Source: Spirilliplanes yamanashiensis (lineage in GTDB: Bacteria > Actinomycetota > Actinomycetes > Mycobacteriales > Micromonosporaceae). From it: DNA of 64,000 nucleotides. The stretch covers positions 285,925 to 349,924 of the forward strand of contig NZ_BOOY01000008.1 in assembly GCF_016863475.1 (NCBI RefSeq). Direction: 5' to 3'. Below, one piece after another: positions 1 through 7,608 of the stretch (positions are counted from its first letter, which is position 1; every line of letters starts with the position of its first letter). The translations under genes were made by a program, and so were the position numbers. The notes below the pieces were generated by a model, which worked only from the letters and a program-made list of their open reading frames with translations, had not been told where the DNA came from and searched no databases.

Positions 1-302
1 GCGTTCGCGGGCGGGTTGGCGGCACCGGCGTCCCCCGTGCAGCCGGCCGCCGCCCGCCGCTGCTGGATCAGGTCCACCACGGCCTGCCGGTTGGCGACGC
101 GGGCGTCCGACAACGCGTCGGGATTCGCCCGCTGCCCGGCGATGAAGTTCCGGTTGTTCTGCAGCGCCGTGTCCAGGTCCGCGCAGTTCTCCCCCGCGTG
201 CCCGATCCCCGTACTGACGGCGAAGATCCCTGCGACCAGCGTCGCGGCGGCCGCTCCCAACGTCAGTTTGCGCGTCCGATTGCTCTTGCTGGTCCGATGC
301 AT
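1..302 (-). CDS. Exported protein of unknown function, 3' end outside window
   Basis: The reading frame starts at the ATG at 302, with GAAGGAG about 7 bases upstream, and runs off the left edge, so about 100 residues are visible. The N-terminus (MHRTSKSNRTRK, then an Ala/Leu/Val stretch ending near GIGHA) is a typical Sec signal peptide. The visible mature part is polar and helical, with two cysteines (ENCADLD and AAAGCTGD) about 50 residues apart that could form a disulfide. It ends in an Ala/Pro-rich stretch that may be a linker to a domain beyond the window. I do not recognise the family. The start and export signal are well supported; the function is unknown. Confidence 0.75.
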   Translation of the reverse strand, partial: MHRTSKSNRTRKLTLGAAAATLVAGIFAVSTGIGHAGENCADLDTALQNNRNFIAGQRANPDALSDARVANRQAVVDLIQQRRAAAGCTGDAGAANPPAN

Positions 303-387
303 TCACCGCTCCTTCACGATCCTCGACGGCCCCGTTGCAGTACCGATGAGTACGGGGCGGTCGACGGCCGCGGTTCAGCGAGGAACA

Positions 388-1032
388 TTAAGAGATCCAT
401 AAACGTAGTGCGTGCAGGCGCAACATCGTGGCGCCCACGTCGGCGGGCACGCGACCCGCGGTGCACAGGGAGACGCCCACCATGACGACGAACGCCAACG
501 GAACGGTCCAGGCGGCACGCTGACCGACGAGCACCGCCGGGCACCTAGCGCCCTGACTACGCCAGGCGTCGGCAGCGGTCCTGGGCCGGACGACGGACCG
601 GTAGGCGTTGGCGCTTCCGTCCAAAGCTCGCCGGTCGTGGCGGCTGACCGATAAGGGTTGCCGAATCTGCCTGTACTGAATCAAAGACGCCGCGCAAGCG
701 CGGCGCGGCCGGCCGCGCCTCCGGCCGGCATCGGCCGGCGCGCCGGCCAGCTGCTGCGATAACTTCTGACCCCATGGGCGCCTCCGGCAGGAGCGCTCGG
801 GCCCCGGAATGAGGTTGCATCCCGCCCACCGACGACCCAGGCGAAGCCGTTTCGGGGACGGCCCCTGCGGTGGGCGGCATGCCGCCTCAGCCGAAGCGGG
901 CGCCCAGTCCCCCAGCCCGCCGACGTCGGTGTGCCTGCCGCACCGCCGGCAGACCCGCAGGTTGGGGTCCGGGGTGTCGTGCCGCCGGACCCATGAGTGC
1001 CAGCCCAGCCGGCACTTCCACGGCTTGCTCAT
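388..1032 (-). CDS. Small zinc-ribbon-like ORF running into decayed sequence
   Basis: From the ATG at 1032 (an in-frame GTG lies at 1047) the first 36 residues look real: WKCRLGWHSW followed by CRRCGRH gives two Cys/His pairs, resembling the short zinc-ribbon proteins common in actinomycetes. Those proteins are usually 50-80 residues long, but here no stop occurs until 388, giving 214 residues. After about residue 60 the translation is Arg/Pro/Ala-rich and looks non-coding, and its last 50 residues match a transporter C-terminus (separate entry). A GC hairpin at 688-705 lies inside. I infer that the original stop was lost by rearrangement, or that only the N-terminal part is a gene. Confidence 0.35.
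   Translation of the reverse strand: MSKPWKCRLGWHSWVRRHDTPDPNLRVCRRCGRHTDVGGLGDWAPASAEAACRPPQGPSPKRLRLGRRWAGCNLIPGPERSCRRRPWGQKLSQQLAGAPADAGRRRGRPRRACAASLIQYRQIRQPLSVSRHDRRALDGSANAYRSVVRPRTAADAWRSQGARCPAVLVGQRAAWTVPLAFVVMVGVSLCTAGRVPADVGATMLRLHALRLWIS
391..545 (-). pseudogene. C-terminal remnant of a sodium:solute symporter
   Basis: Read on the minus strand, this stretch translates to AAWTVPLAFVVMVGVSL, then RVPADVGATMLRLHA. This matches my recollection of the conserved last membrane helix and tail of SSS-family cation/acetate symporters (last helix, then a VPADV..TMLRLHTPE tail). The rest of the transporter (about 500 residues) is absent upstream, and the tail breaks off after RLHA into unrelated sequence with a stop at 388. 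It is therefore a gene scar, not a functional transporter. The identification is from motif memory only; an alignment to SSS transporters would decide it. Confidence 0.5.
688..755. repeat. Cluster of GC-rich inverted repeats
   Basis: 688-705 is a perfect 8-bp inverted repeat (CGCCGCGC, 2-base loop, GCGCGGCG). It is followed to about 755 by overlapping GGCCGG/CCGGCC palindromes. On the minus strand the first hairpin is followed by TCTTTGA, so it could act as a weak terminator. The cluster lies between the zinc-ribbon-like sequence and the symporter scar and may mark the rearrangement joint. Confidence 0.45.
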
Positions 1033-1118
1033 GCTCTCGCACGCCACGCCGCCCGCAGTGACCGACGGTAGCCGCCTTCAGCGCTCGGCAGTTCGTCGTA
1101 CCCCAGGGGCGCGATGGG

Positions 1119-1758
1119 GTGGTGGTGGTGGAGACGACGGCGGGACGGCCCCTGCGCGACAGGGCGGACCTGGAACGGGTCCTGAGGCTCGTGCTCGACC
1201 GGGTGGGACGGGACTTCGGGTACCGGCTCGTCGGCACCGGCGCCGCTCTCGCAAGGCGTCGAGCTGCCGACCGGCGACATCGACCTGCTCGTCGCGCACC
1301 GCGGCGACGTCGACCGGTTCGTTGCCGCGCTCGGCGGCTTCGCCTGCCCGCAGCCGCCCGTCTGGCTCCCCACGGCCCGGCAGTACTACGCCACCGTCGT
1401 CGTCGACAAGGTCTTCGTCAGCGCGAGCACCGTCGAGACGCCGACGGACGGCGGGGCGTTCGAGTGCATCGGGAGTGGCCCGTGGCAGCACTACGCCGAG
1501 GTCCACATCGGCCGGCACGTCGTGCCGGTCGTCTGCCTCGAGCTGCGGCTGGTTTCCGAGCTGGTTCGTGACAGGCCGGATCGGTACGCTCCGTAGATCC
1601 GGCACATGCGGTCGCACGGTGCCGACCTCGGCCTCGTGCAGCAGGCGATGACGGAGAGCGGCGTCGGACCCGATCGGCAGCGGGAGGTCCGCGTGCTGCC
1701 GGGTCGAGCGGCGCGCAGGGCCGCGGTCGAGGAGGCGCGATGTTCGACCGGCCGGTGA
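1119..1758 (+). pseudogene. Nucleotidyltransferase-fold protein, frameshifted and with an in-frame stop
   Basis: A GTG start at 1119 gives a helical N-terminus (DRADLERVLRLVLDRVG) leading to LVGTGAAL in frame 3. The expected continuation, GVELPTGDIDLLVAHRG, is present but in frame 1 from about 1255. The GTGAAL...GDIDLL pattern is the metal and phosphate site of the minimal nucleotidyltransferase fold. A two-base loss near 1250 explains the shift. In frame 1 the protein reads on to RPDRYAP, meets TAG at 1594, and coding-like sequence (IRHMRSHGADLGLVQQAM) continues to a TGA at 1756-1758. Two independent lesions make this a pseudogene unless both are sequencing errors. Its 3' end overlaps the next gene's start at 1740. 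Confidence 0.65.
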
Positions 1759-2750
1759 TCGTCGCCCCGATGGCGGGTGGCCCGACCACCACCGCGCTCA
1801 TCCATGCCGCCGCCCGCGCCGGCAGCCTCGCCTTCCTGCCCGCCGGTTACCGCAGCGTGGACGCCGTCGCCGCCGACATTGCAGCCCTGACGGCCGCCGG
1901 CGTCCCGTACGGGCTCAACCTGTTCGTCCCCGACCAGCCGCCCGCCGACATCAAGGCCGTCGAGCGCTACCGCGACACGCTAAGGGCCGAAGGCGAGCGG
2001 TACGGCGTCGAGCTGCCGCCGGTGCGGCCGCACGACGACGACGCGTTCGCGGCGAAGGCCGAGCTGGCGCTGGACGTGCGGCCGCCGTTCGTCAGCTTCA
2101 CGTTCGGGGTGCCGCCCGCGGCGCTGGTGGGGGACCTGCGTGCCGGCGGCTCGGTCGTGCTGGTGACCGTCACCGGTGCGGACGAGGCCCGGGCGGCGGT
2201 CGCCGGTGGCGCCGACGTGCTGGTCGTGCAGGGTGGTGAGGCGGGCGGGCATGCCGGCACCGCGGACCCGGGCGGATATACCGGGCTTCGCGGGGTGGTG
2301 GATGTGCTGCGGGAGGTTCGTGCGGTGGTGGACGTGCCGCTGGTGGGTGCGGGTGGTGTCGGCACGGCCGCCGATGTGGCCAGGATCGTCGCGGGTGGCG
2401 CGGTTGCCGTGCAGGTCGGGACCCGGTTTCTCGCCGCGGACGAGGCCGGGACGCGCGCGCCGCACCTGGACGCGCTGCTCGCCGACGGCGCCGGTGGCCG
2501 GGGCACCGTCGTCACGCGCGCGTTCACGGGGCGGCCCGCGCGGGCGCTGCGGAACCGGTTCACCGATGCGTACTCGGCGGTCGCGCCCCTCGGTTACCCG
2601 GCCGTGCACCACCTGACCGCGCCCATCCGGGCCGCCGCCGCGAGGGCCGGGGACGCCGAGGCGTTGAACCTGTGGGCCGGCACCGGGTACGCGCACGTCC
2701 GGCGCGGGACGACCGCCGCGATCCTCGACGAACTCGATCCGCGCGGCTGA
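1740..2750 (+). CDS. Nitronate monooxygenase / FMN-dependent oxidoreductase
   Basis: The 336-residue protein is a TIM-barrel flavoprotein of the nitronate monooxygenase (2-nitropropane dioxygenase) family. These enzymes oxidise alkyl nitronates with FMN and O2, or act as NAD(P)H-dependent flavin reductases. Visible signatures are the N-terminal PVIVAPMAGG, the QGGEAGGHAG segment (about residues 162-171) whose His is the usual catalytic base, and the FMN phosphate-binding loop PLVGAGGVGTA (about 202-212) followed by VQVGTRFL. Length is normal. The ATG at 1740 has GGAGG 7 bases upstream and overlaps the broken nucleotidyltransferase, suggesting the two were once coupled. The family is secure; the substrate cannot be told from sequence. 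Confidence 0.9.
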   Translation: MFDRPVIVAPMAGGPTTTALIHAAARAGSLAFLPAGYRSVDAVAADIAALTAAGVPYGLNLFVPDQPPADIKAVERYRDTLRAEGERYGVELPPVRPHDDDAFAAKAELALDVRPPFVSFTFGVPPAALVGDLRAGGSVVLVTVTGADEARAAVAGGADVLVVQGGEAGGHAGTADPGGYTGLRGVVDVLREVRAVVDVPLVGAGGVGTAADVARIVAGGAVAVQVGTRFLAADEAGTRAPHLDALLADGAGGRGTVVTRAFTGRPARALRNRFTDAYSAVAPLGYPAVHHLTAPIRAAAARAGDAEALNLWAGTGYAHVRRGTTAAILDELDPRG

Positions 2751-2891
2751 TCAGCCGGTGCGGTCGCGCCCGCCGCCGGCAGCACGCCAATCGTCGTGCC
2801 GCCGCGATGAGCGGCCTCATCGACGCCGGCCGCGCTGCGGCGTCCGTACGCCCGGCGCCCGAGCGAGCTGCGCGCACGGCAAGGCACAAGT

Positions 2892-2907
2892 GCGGGGCTC
2901 GCCCCGC
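2892..2907 (-). terminator. Small GC hairpin after the methyltransferase gene
   Basis: GCGGGGC and GCCCCGC pair perfectly around a 2-base centre, three bases past the stop of the methyltransferase gene. There is no T-run, so termination is only inferred from position. It could serve either of the two converging genes. Confidence 0.35.
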
Positions 2908-2910
2908 CTG

Positions 2911-4521
2911 TCAGGCCACGTCGAAGGCCGTCGCCACCGCCTCGTCCAGCAGTGCCAGCAGGTCCGGCTGGTCGCCCGCGCCCGCCTCGCACAGCTTGCG
3001 CGCCACCGCCACCACCTGCCGCCCCGCCACGGAGTCCGGGTCCGGCAGCGGGAACCGCTCCACGTACTGGGTGATCCACCGCCGCCGCCCCGCGTACAGC
3101 TGGTTGCCGCACGTCCGGTCGTAGAACGCGGCGCCGAACGACGAGTTCGCCACCCCCGCCATCAGCAGGGCGACGTCCTCCGACGGCAGTTCGTCCACAT
3201 TGATCCAGTAGCAGTCGCCGTTGACCACCGCGCCCGACCGGTCGAGCGCGAACCGCCCGCGGACGCTGATGTCGGGAAAGACCACTTTGGGCGAACGCCA
3301 GGACGACGGGCGCTGCGGCACCCAGATCTCGTACCAGGCGCGGCCCGCGTCGGTGACGTACCGCCGGGACCGGAGTCGGTCCGCGTGCAGGTCCAGGTAG
3401 GACCGGGCGCGGGGGTACGCGGCCAGGTCGAGGAGCCGGCGGCGGTCGGAGGAGCGGTCGTACGGGTACAGCACGCGGGTCGCCGGGTCGGTCGGCGGGG
3501 ACCAGGCCGTCAGGTTGCGGTGGGTGAGCAGGGGCAGCAGCAGGTCGTCCTCGGGGCGGACGGCCGGCGGCAGGGCGTCCCAGTTGTCGCGGACGAACAC
3601 GGCGTCCGCGGTGGTCTTGATGCCGACGCGGATCTTCGCCAGGTCGCCGAACCGCCGCCACGTGCCCGCCGCGACCCGGGCGCGCCACGTCTCCCCGGCG
3701 GGCGTGCGCTGCCGCCACGGCTCGGCCGGGTCGGGGGCGGCGGCCAGCTCACCGACGGTGACGTCGACGGTGCGCCCGTCGACCGTCGCGGTGGACGAGG
3801 CGGGGGCCCGCAGGGCGGCGTAGAGGTCGCCGCCCGCCGCCGCTGTGGCGGACTGGTACGCGCGCACGTACCGTGACGGGCCCGGCTCCGTGGCGGGCGC
3901 CGACGCCGTCGCGATCACGATCGCCGGCAGCACCGCCGCGTCGAACAGCCGGGTGTCGCCCAGGTCGAACACCTCGCGGACGTCGTACCCGGCGGTCAGG
4001 GTGTGCCGCATGTTCGCCCCGGCCCGGGTGAACAGGAACCGGTTCGCGCACAGCAGGGCCAGCACGCCGCCGGGCCGCAGCGCCCGCCCGGCCAGCGCCA
4101 CGAACGCGTGCGTCAGGTCGACGCGTCCGCGCAGGCCCAGCCGCGCCGACAGCTCCGCCGAGCGGTGTGCGCCAAGGACCTGCGTACGGACGTACGGCGG
4201 ATTGGTGATCACCAGGTCGAAGCCGGCGGCGGGCGGCGGGGTCTCCAGGAAGTCGGCGGTGCGCAGGTCGGCGGCGGGCAGCCGGGTGCGGGCCGCGGCG
4301 ACGGCGGCGGGGTCGCGGTCGTAGCCGGTCAGCCGCACGCCGGGGCCGAGGGCGGCGGCGGCCGCGGCGAGCAGTTCACCGTCGCCGCAGGCCGGGTCGA
4401 GGACGCGCAGCGGCCGGCCCGGCGGGGCGAACGCCGCGGCGCGCGACGCCAGGAACGCGGCGAGCGGCGGCGGCGTGTAGTGGACGCCGTGCCGCTTGCG
4501 GCGGTCGGGCGGCGTCGGCAT
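2911..4521 (-). CDS. N6-adenine class DNA methyltransferase (restriction-modification type, orphan)
   Basis: A 536-residue S-adenosylmethionine-dependent DNA methylase. It has GVHYTP (residues 12-17, motif X), DPACGDGEL (42-50, the SAM-binding motif I) and ITNPPY (105-110), the catalytic motif IV of amino-methyltransferases that modify adenine (or exocyclic cytosine amines). The C-terminal half, with several Tyr/Trp/Arg-rich blocks, fits a TaqI/Eco57I-like target-recognition domain. The ATG at 4521 begins the methylase homology; the frame stays open further upstream but looks like antisense noise. No nuclease motif is seen inside it and no restriction gene adjoins, so it appears to be a solitary methylase. 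The recognition site is unknown. Confidence 0.88.
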   Translation of the reverse strand: MPTPPDRRKRHGVHYTPPPLAAFLASRAAAFAPPGRPLRVLDPACGDGELLAAAAAALGPGVRLTGYDRDPAAVAAARTRLPAADLRTADFLETPPPAAGFDLVITNPPYVRTQVLGAHRSAELSARLGLRGRVDLTHAFVALAGRALRPGGVLALLCANRFLFTRAGANMRHTLTAGYDVREVFDLGDTRLFDAAVLPAIVIATASAPATEPGPSRYVRAYQSATAAAGGDLYAALRAPASSTATVDGRTVDVTVGELAAAPDPAEPWRQRTPAGETWRARVAAGTWRRFGDLAKIRVGIKTTADAVFVRDNWDALPPAVRPEDDLLLPLLTHRNLTAWSPPTDPATRVLYPYDRSSDRRRLLDLAAYPRARSYLDLHADRLRSRRYVTDAGRAWYEIWVPQRPSSWRSPKVVFPDISVRGRFALDRSGAVVNGDCYWINVDELPSEDVALLMAGVANSSFGAAFYDRTCGNQLYAGRRRWITQYVERFPLPDPDSVAGRQVVAVARKLCEAGAGDQPDLLALLDEAVATAFDVA

Positions 4522-4556
4522 GAGAAGAGGGTCGCACGGCGGCCCGGAGGGACCGG

Positions 4557-5483
4557 TCAGGCCGCGTGGGGTTGTGCGCCCGGGCCGGCCGGGACGACGT
4601 CGTCGAGGCGCCGTCCCACCGCGGCCGCCACCGCGAACACCAGGCCCGGCACGATGCCGACCGCCACGTACAGCACGTCGGAGTCGGCCGAGTTCACCGC
4701 CGGGCTGCCCGCCAGGGCCGTGAACAGCGCCGCCACCGGGACGAAGATCTGGGCGAACGCCGCCACCGACACCAGCAGCGGGTACCCCACCAGCACCGCC
4801 CCCAGCACGCCGAGCAGCCGCGGCCAGCCGGGCCACGGGCCGGTCAGCGCCCACACCGCCGCGACCAGGCCGCCGCCGATCAGCGCGCCCGGCAGCAGCT
4901 CCCCCGACGACGCGGCGAACGCGGCGACGGCCCCCGCCGCCACCACGCCGACAACCGCGGCGACACCCAGCCGGGCGGTCGCCCGGGACGGGGCCGCCGC
5001 CAGCGCACACCCCACCGCCGCCAGCACCAGCAGGACGGCCGCCGCCAGCCGCGACGGCACCAGCGCCGCCTCCGTGTCGGTCGGCGACTCGACCATCGCC
5101 GCGACCGGCGCGGTGGCGGCGCACACGGCCGCGGCCGTGGTGAGCACCAGCCGGTTCGCCCGGTACGGCCGCAGCAGCAGCACCGCCGGGATCAGTGCGA
5201 GCACCGGCCACGGCGTCACCCCGGCCCGGTCCAGCACCAGGTCGGCGGCCAGCCACGCACCCGCCCCGTACAGCACCCGCCGGTCGCCGCGGGTCAGCGC
5301 CAGCAACGCCCCGACAGCCGCCGTCGCGGCAGCCCACCGGACGTCGCGCGCCCAGTACGTGTCGTTCTCGGCGAACCCCGACGCCTCGGTGACCGGCTGC
5401 CACACCGCCAGCCCGTACGCCCACAGCACACCGCCGCCGACCGCCACAGCCAGGGCCGCGCCCGCGAACACCCGTCGCATCAT
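4557..5483 (-). CDS. Multi-pass membrane protein of unknown function
   Basis: A 308-residue protein with an N-terminal hydrophobic helix (residues 3-27) and about seven or eight further Ala/Val/Leu-rich membrane segments, separated by short Arg- or Pro-containing loops. It ends in a short hydrophilic tail. A polar loop after the first helix (EASGFAENDTYWARDV) would lie outside the membrane. Two adjacent ATGs (5483 and 5480) are possible starts. The gene lies 35 bases upstream of the methyltransferase start, on the same strand, so co-transcription is possible. I do not recognise a family; topology is the only firm statement. Confidence 0.75.
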   Translation of the reverse strand: MMRRVFAGAALAVAVGGGVLWAYGLAVWQPVTEASGFAENDTYWARDVRWAAATAAVGALLALTRGDRRVLYGAGAWLAADLVLDRAGVTPWPVLALIPAVLLLRPYRANRLVLTTAAAVCAATAPVAAMVESPTDTEAALVPSRLAAAVLLVLAAVGCALAAAPSRATARLGVAAVVGVVAAGAVAAFAASSGELLPGALIGGGLVAAVWALTGPWPGWPRLLGVLGAVLVGYPLLVSVAAFAQIFVPVAALFTALAGSPAVNSADSDVLYVAVGIVPGLVFAVAAAVGRRLDDVVPAGPGAQPHAA

Positions 5484-5512
5484 GGCGCGGACCCTAGCCC
5501 ACGACGTCAACC

Positions 5513-5971
5513 TCAGCAGGCCACCCAGGTGCGCCCGCTCTTCTGCTTCCACGAACACGAGTCGTGCGCCACCCCGGACGGCCGGCGCAGGTACGCCGTG
5601 TCGCCCGTGTTGTTCCAGACGTAGTTGCCGCTGCCCCAGTACGCGTTCGGCGCCTTCGTGGTGCCCTTGCCGGTGTGCAGCCAGATCCGGCCACCCTTGC
5701 CGGGGATGCTGACGTTGCCGAACGTGTACACGTGATTGGCCTTGTCGCGGACCGTCCAGCCCTTGAGGTTGACGGCGGACGTGCCGCTGTTGACCAGCGA
5801 GATCCACTCGGCGTTCAGGCTGGCCGCGCTGCGGGTGTCCTTGCCGGGCGAGTCGTACTGGGCGCCGTGGAACCGCAGGGTGGGCGCGGCGGCGGCCGCG
5901 GACGCGGCGCCGGGGAGGACGGCGACGGCGCCGATGGTGGCCGCGACGACGGCGGCGAGAGCGATACGCAT
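5513..5971 (-). CDS. Secreted lamin-tail domain (LTD) protein
   Basis: A 152-residue exported protein with a signal peptide (MRIALAAVVAATIGAVAVLPGAASA, cleavage near residue 25). The mature part reads as a single lamin-tail immunoglobulin-like beta-sandwich. Signatures are LNAEWISLVNSGTSAVNLKGW, then TVRDKANHVYTF and an IPGKGGRIWLHTGKGT turn, ending with the typical DTAYLRRPSG...DSCSW. In bacteria, lone secreted LTD proteins are thought to bind cell-surface or nuclease partners. Two Cys near the C-terminus (DSCSW and the terminal WVAC) may pair. AGGT lies upstream of the ATG at 5971. The domain assignment is strong; the physiological role is unknown. Confidence 0.85.
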   Translation of the reverse strand: MRIALAAVVAATIGAVAVLPGAASAAAAAPTLRFHGAQYDSPGKDTRSAASLNAEWISLVNSGTSAVNLKGWTVRDKANHVYTFGNVSIPGKGGRIWLHTGKGTTKAPNAYWGSGNYVWNNTGDTAYLRRPSGVAHDSCSWKQKSGRTWVAC

Positions 5972-6223
5972 GGGGGTTTACCTCCGGGACGGAGAGGCGA
6001 AGCGAACCTCCACATCGTCCGCTCCGGTCACCGTCCGCAACGGCAGTGAAACGGTCCGACTTCGCCCCCGGCAAAGCCGACAGGTGGTCGTCCGGAACGG
6101 CGACCGCGCACGGTGGACAGTCAGGGCGCAGCGCCGATCAGCATCACCGCGGCGGCGCACTCGGCGGCTGTCACCGTCGGCCGGGCCGGCCGGATCGGAC
6201 CATGCCAAGCAGCATCGGGCACG

Positions 6224-6260
6224 AAAAGAGGGCACGGCCCGGGCGGACCGTACCCTCTTT
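6224..6260 (-). terminator. Intrinsic terminator of the chitinase gene
   Basis: On the minus strand AAAGAGGGTACGG pairs with CCGTGCCCTCTTT (one mismatch) around a GC-rich loop and ends in TTTTCG. It begins 11 bases after the chitinase stop. It is one of the few hairpins here with a clear T-run. The rest of the 300-bp gap 5972-6270 shows no convincing gene. Confidence 0.75.
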
Positions 6261-6270
6261 CAGCGGTCAC

Positions 6271-7392
6271 TCAGCCGCCACACCTCGCGTCCCTAGCGAC
6301 ACCGGACAGGTTGACCCCCGCGATCCTGGCAAAGTTCTCCAGGTTGTTGATGCGGCTCTGAACCTGAGCGGGATTCCCGCCGTTGCACTCGATGGAGCCG
6401 TTAATCGCGCGGACGGTGCCGTTGAAGTCGTTCGCACGGATCGCGACGTGCGCCGGCCGCGTGCCGGGGCCGTTCTGGGTCATCCAGTACCAGACGGCGG
6501 TTTCGAAGGCGATCGTCGCGTCGGTCGCGACCAGGTTGGGGTTGTTGAGCAGGTCACGCCCGAGCGCGTCGCCGGCCGCCTTGTAGTTGAAGTTCCAGCT
6601 CAGCTGCATGGGGCCACGGCCGTAGTACATGGCCCGGCCGGCCGGGCATCCGTACGGACGGCTCGCATCACAGTAGTTCGGGTAGTTCGCAGTGTTCAGC
6701 TCGACGGTGTACTTGAGGCCACCGGACTCGTGGGCGATGTTCGCGAGGAAGGCCACGACCTCGAGCTTGCCGGCGGCACCCTCCGTGAAGGCAACGTACT
6801 TCTGCGCCGCGTTGACCAGCCCGCCGTAGGTGTAGAACGGGATCCGGCTCGGGAACATCTGGTTGAACTGAGCCTCGGTCACCGGGAAGGCACCCGGGTT
6901 GCTGGGCGGGGGCGGGTTGGTGGTGCCGCCGCCCGAGCAGGTGGTCGGCTCCCAGAACCAGGTGCTGATGATCGGGTCGTAGCCCGGGTTCGCGTGCTTG
7001 GCGCGGTAGCACTGGCCGTTGGTGTAGCGCACGACCGAGCCGGCCGGGTAGTCGGTGCCGGCCTGCCAGTTCTGAACGGTGCCGCTGCCCGGCGGGGGCG
7101 GCGGGGGCGGGGGCGGGTTGGTGCCGCCGCCACCGCCGGAGCAGGTGCCCTGGTCGCGCCAGACGCCCCACTCGCCGGTGGTGCCGGGGGTCTCGCCCTG
7201 GGTCCACCACTGGGCGCGCCAGTTGCGGCCGCTGTGCGAGGCGATGTTGCCGCCGTTGTAGACGGCGCCGCTGTTCCAGGCGGCCGCGCAGTCCGCCGCC
7301 GAGGCGCCGGTCATGGGGATGACGGCGGCCGCTGTGCCGGCGAGGGCGACGCCGGCCGTGGCCAGGATCGTCAGGAGACGCTTCTTCTTCAT
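6271..7392 (-). CDS. Secreted family 19 chitinase with two carbohydrate-binding modules
   Basis: A 373-residue exported endochitinase. Order: signal peptide (1-32), a first CBM5/12-like module (about 34-84, AWNSGAVYNGGN...WWTQGETPG..GEWGVW), a Gly/Pro-rich linker, a second CBM (about 105-152, WQAGTDYPAG...WEPTTC), a Pro linker, and a loopless GH19 catalytic domain (about 168-373). The catalytic glutamates are E222 in HESGG and E231 in VELN, followed by NTANYP and YYGRGPMQLSWNFNY, the substrate-cleft signatures. It cleaves beta-1,4 linkages in chitin outside the cell. The two modules differ from each other, so they are not a recent duplication. A strong terminator follows, and an AT-rich putative promoter lies upstream. 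Confidence 0.95.
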   Translation of the reverse strand: MKKKRLLTILATAGVALAGTAAAVIPMTGASAADCAAAWNSGAVYNGGNIASHSGRNWRAQWWTQGETPGTTGEWGVWRDQGTCSGGGGGTNPPPPPPPPPGSGTVQNWQAGTDYPAGSVVRYTNGQCYRAKHANPGYDPIISTWFWEPTTCSGGGTTNPPPPSNPGAFPVTEAQFNQMFPSRIPFYTYGGLVNAAQKYVAFTEGAAGKLEVVAFLANIAHESGGLKYTVELNTANYPNYCDASRPYGCPAGRAMYYGRGPMQLSWNFNYKAAGDALGRDLLNNPNLVATDATIAFETAVWYWMTQNGPGTRPAHVAIRANDFNGTVRAINGSIECNGGNPAQVQSRINNLENFARIAGVNLSGVARDARCGG

Positions 7393-7522
7393 GGTGACCT
7401 TTCGTGCGTTGGGGGGACCGCACTGCGGGAACGGGGGGCCTCCGGTGGCCGGGCACGACGGGGACGCGTCGCGCGCGCTCGGCCGCGGAGATGACCAGCA
7501 CTCAACCGGACATATGAGGCTT

Positions 7523-7548
7523 CGTCAATATCTGTTAAGAAAGCTTAA
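7523..7548 (-). promoter_or_regulatory. AT-rich putative promoter/operator of the chitinase gene
   Basis: This is the most AT-rich spot for kilobases. It contains the inverted repeat TTAAG-aaag-CTTAA (7535-7548) and, on the minus strand, a TTGACG -35-like hexamer (7528-7523) about 130 bases before the chitinase ATG. A regulator binding the palindrome would sit just upstream of the -35. No match to the DasR chitin-regulator site is visible, so the cognate factor is unknown. Confidence 0.35.
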
Positions 7549-7608
7549 GGAATAGTGGTGAACTTTCCTCGCGTCGCTCCCGTACCCGTCCGGTTGGGGT
7601 AGTGCCGC

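Noticed and set aside
4003..5712. A 569-codon frame antisense to the methyltransferase and membrane-protein genes
   Set aside because: Composition is Ala/Thr/Arg/Ser-rich and the frame runs across two well-supported opposite genes.
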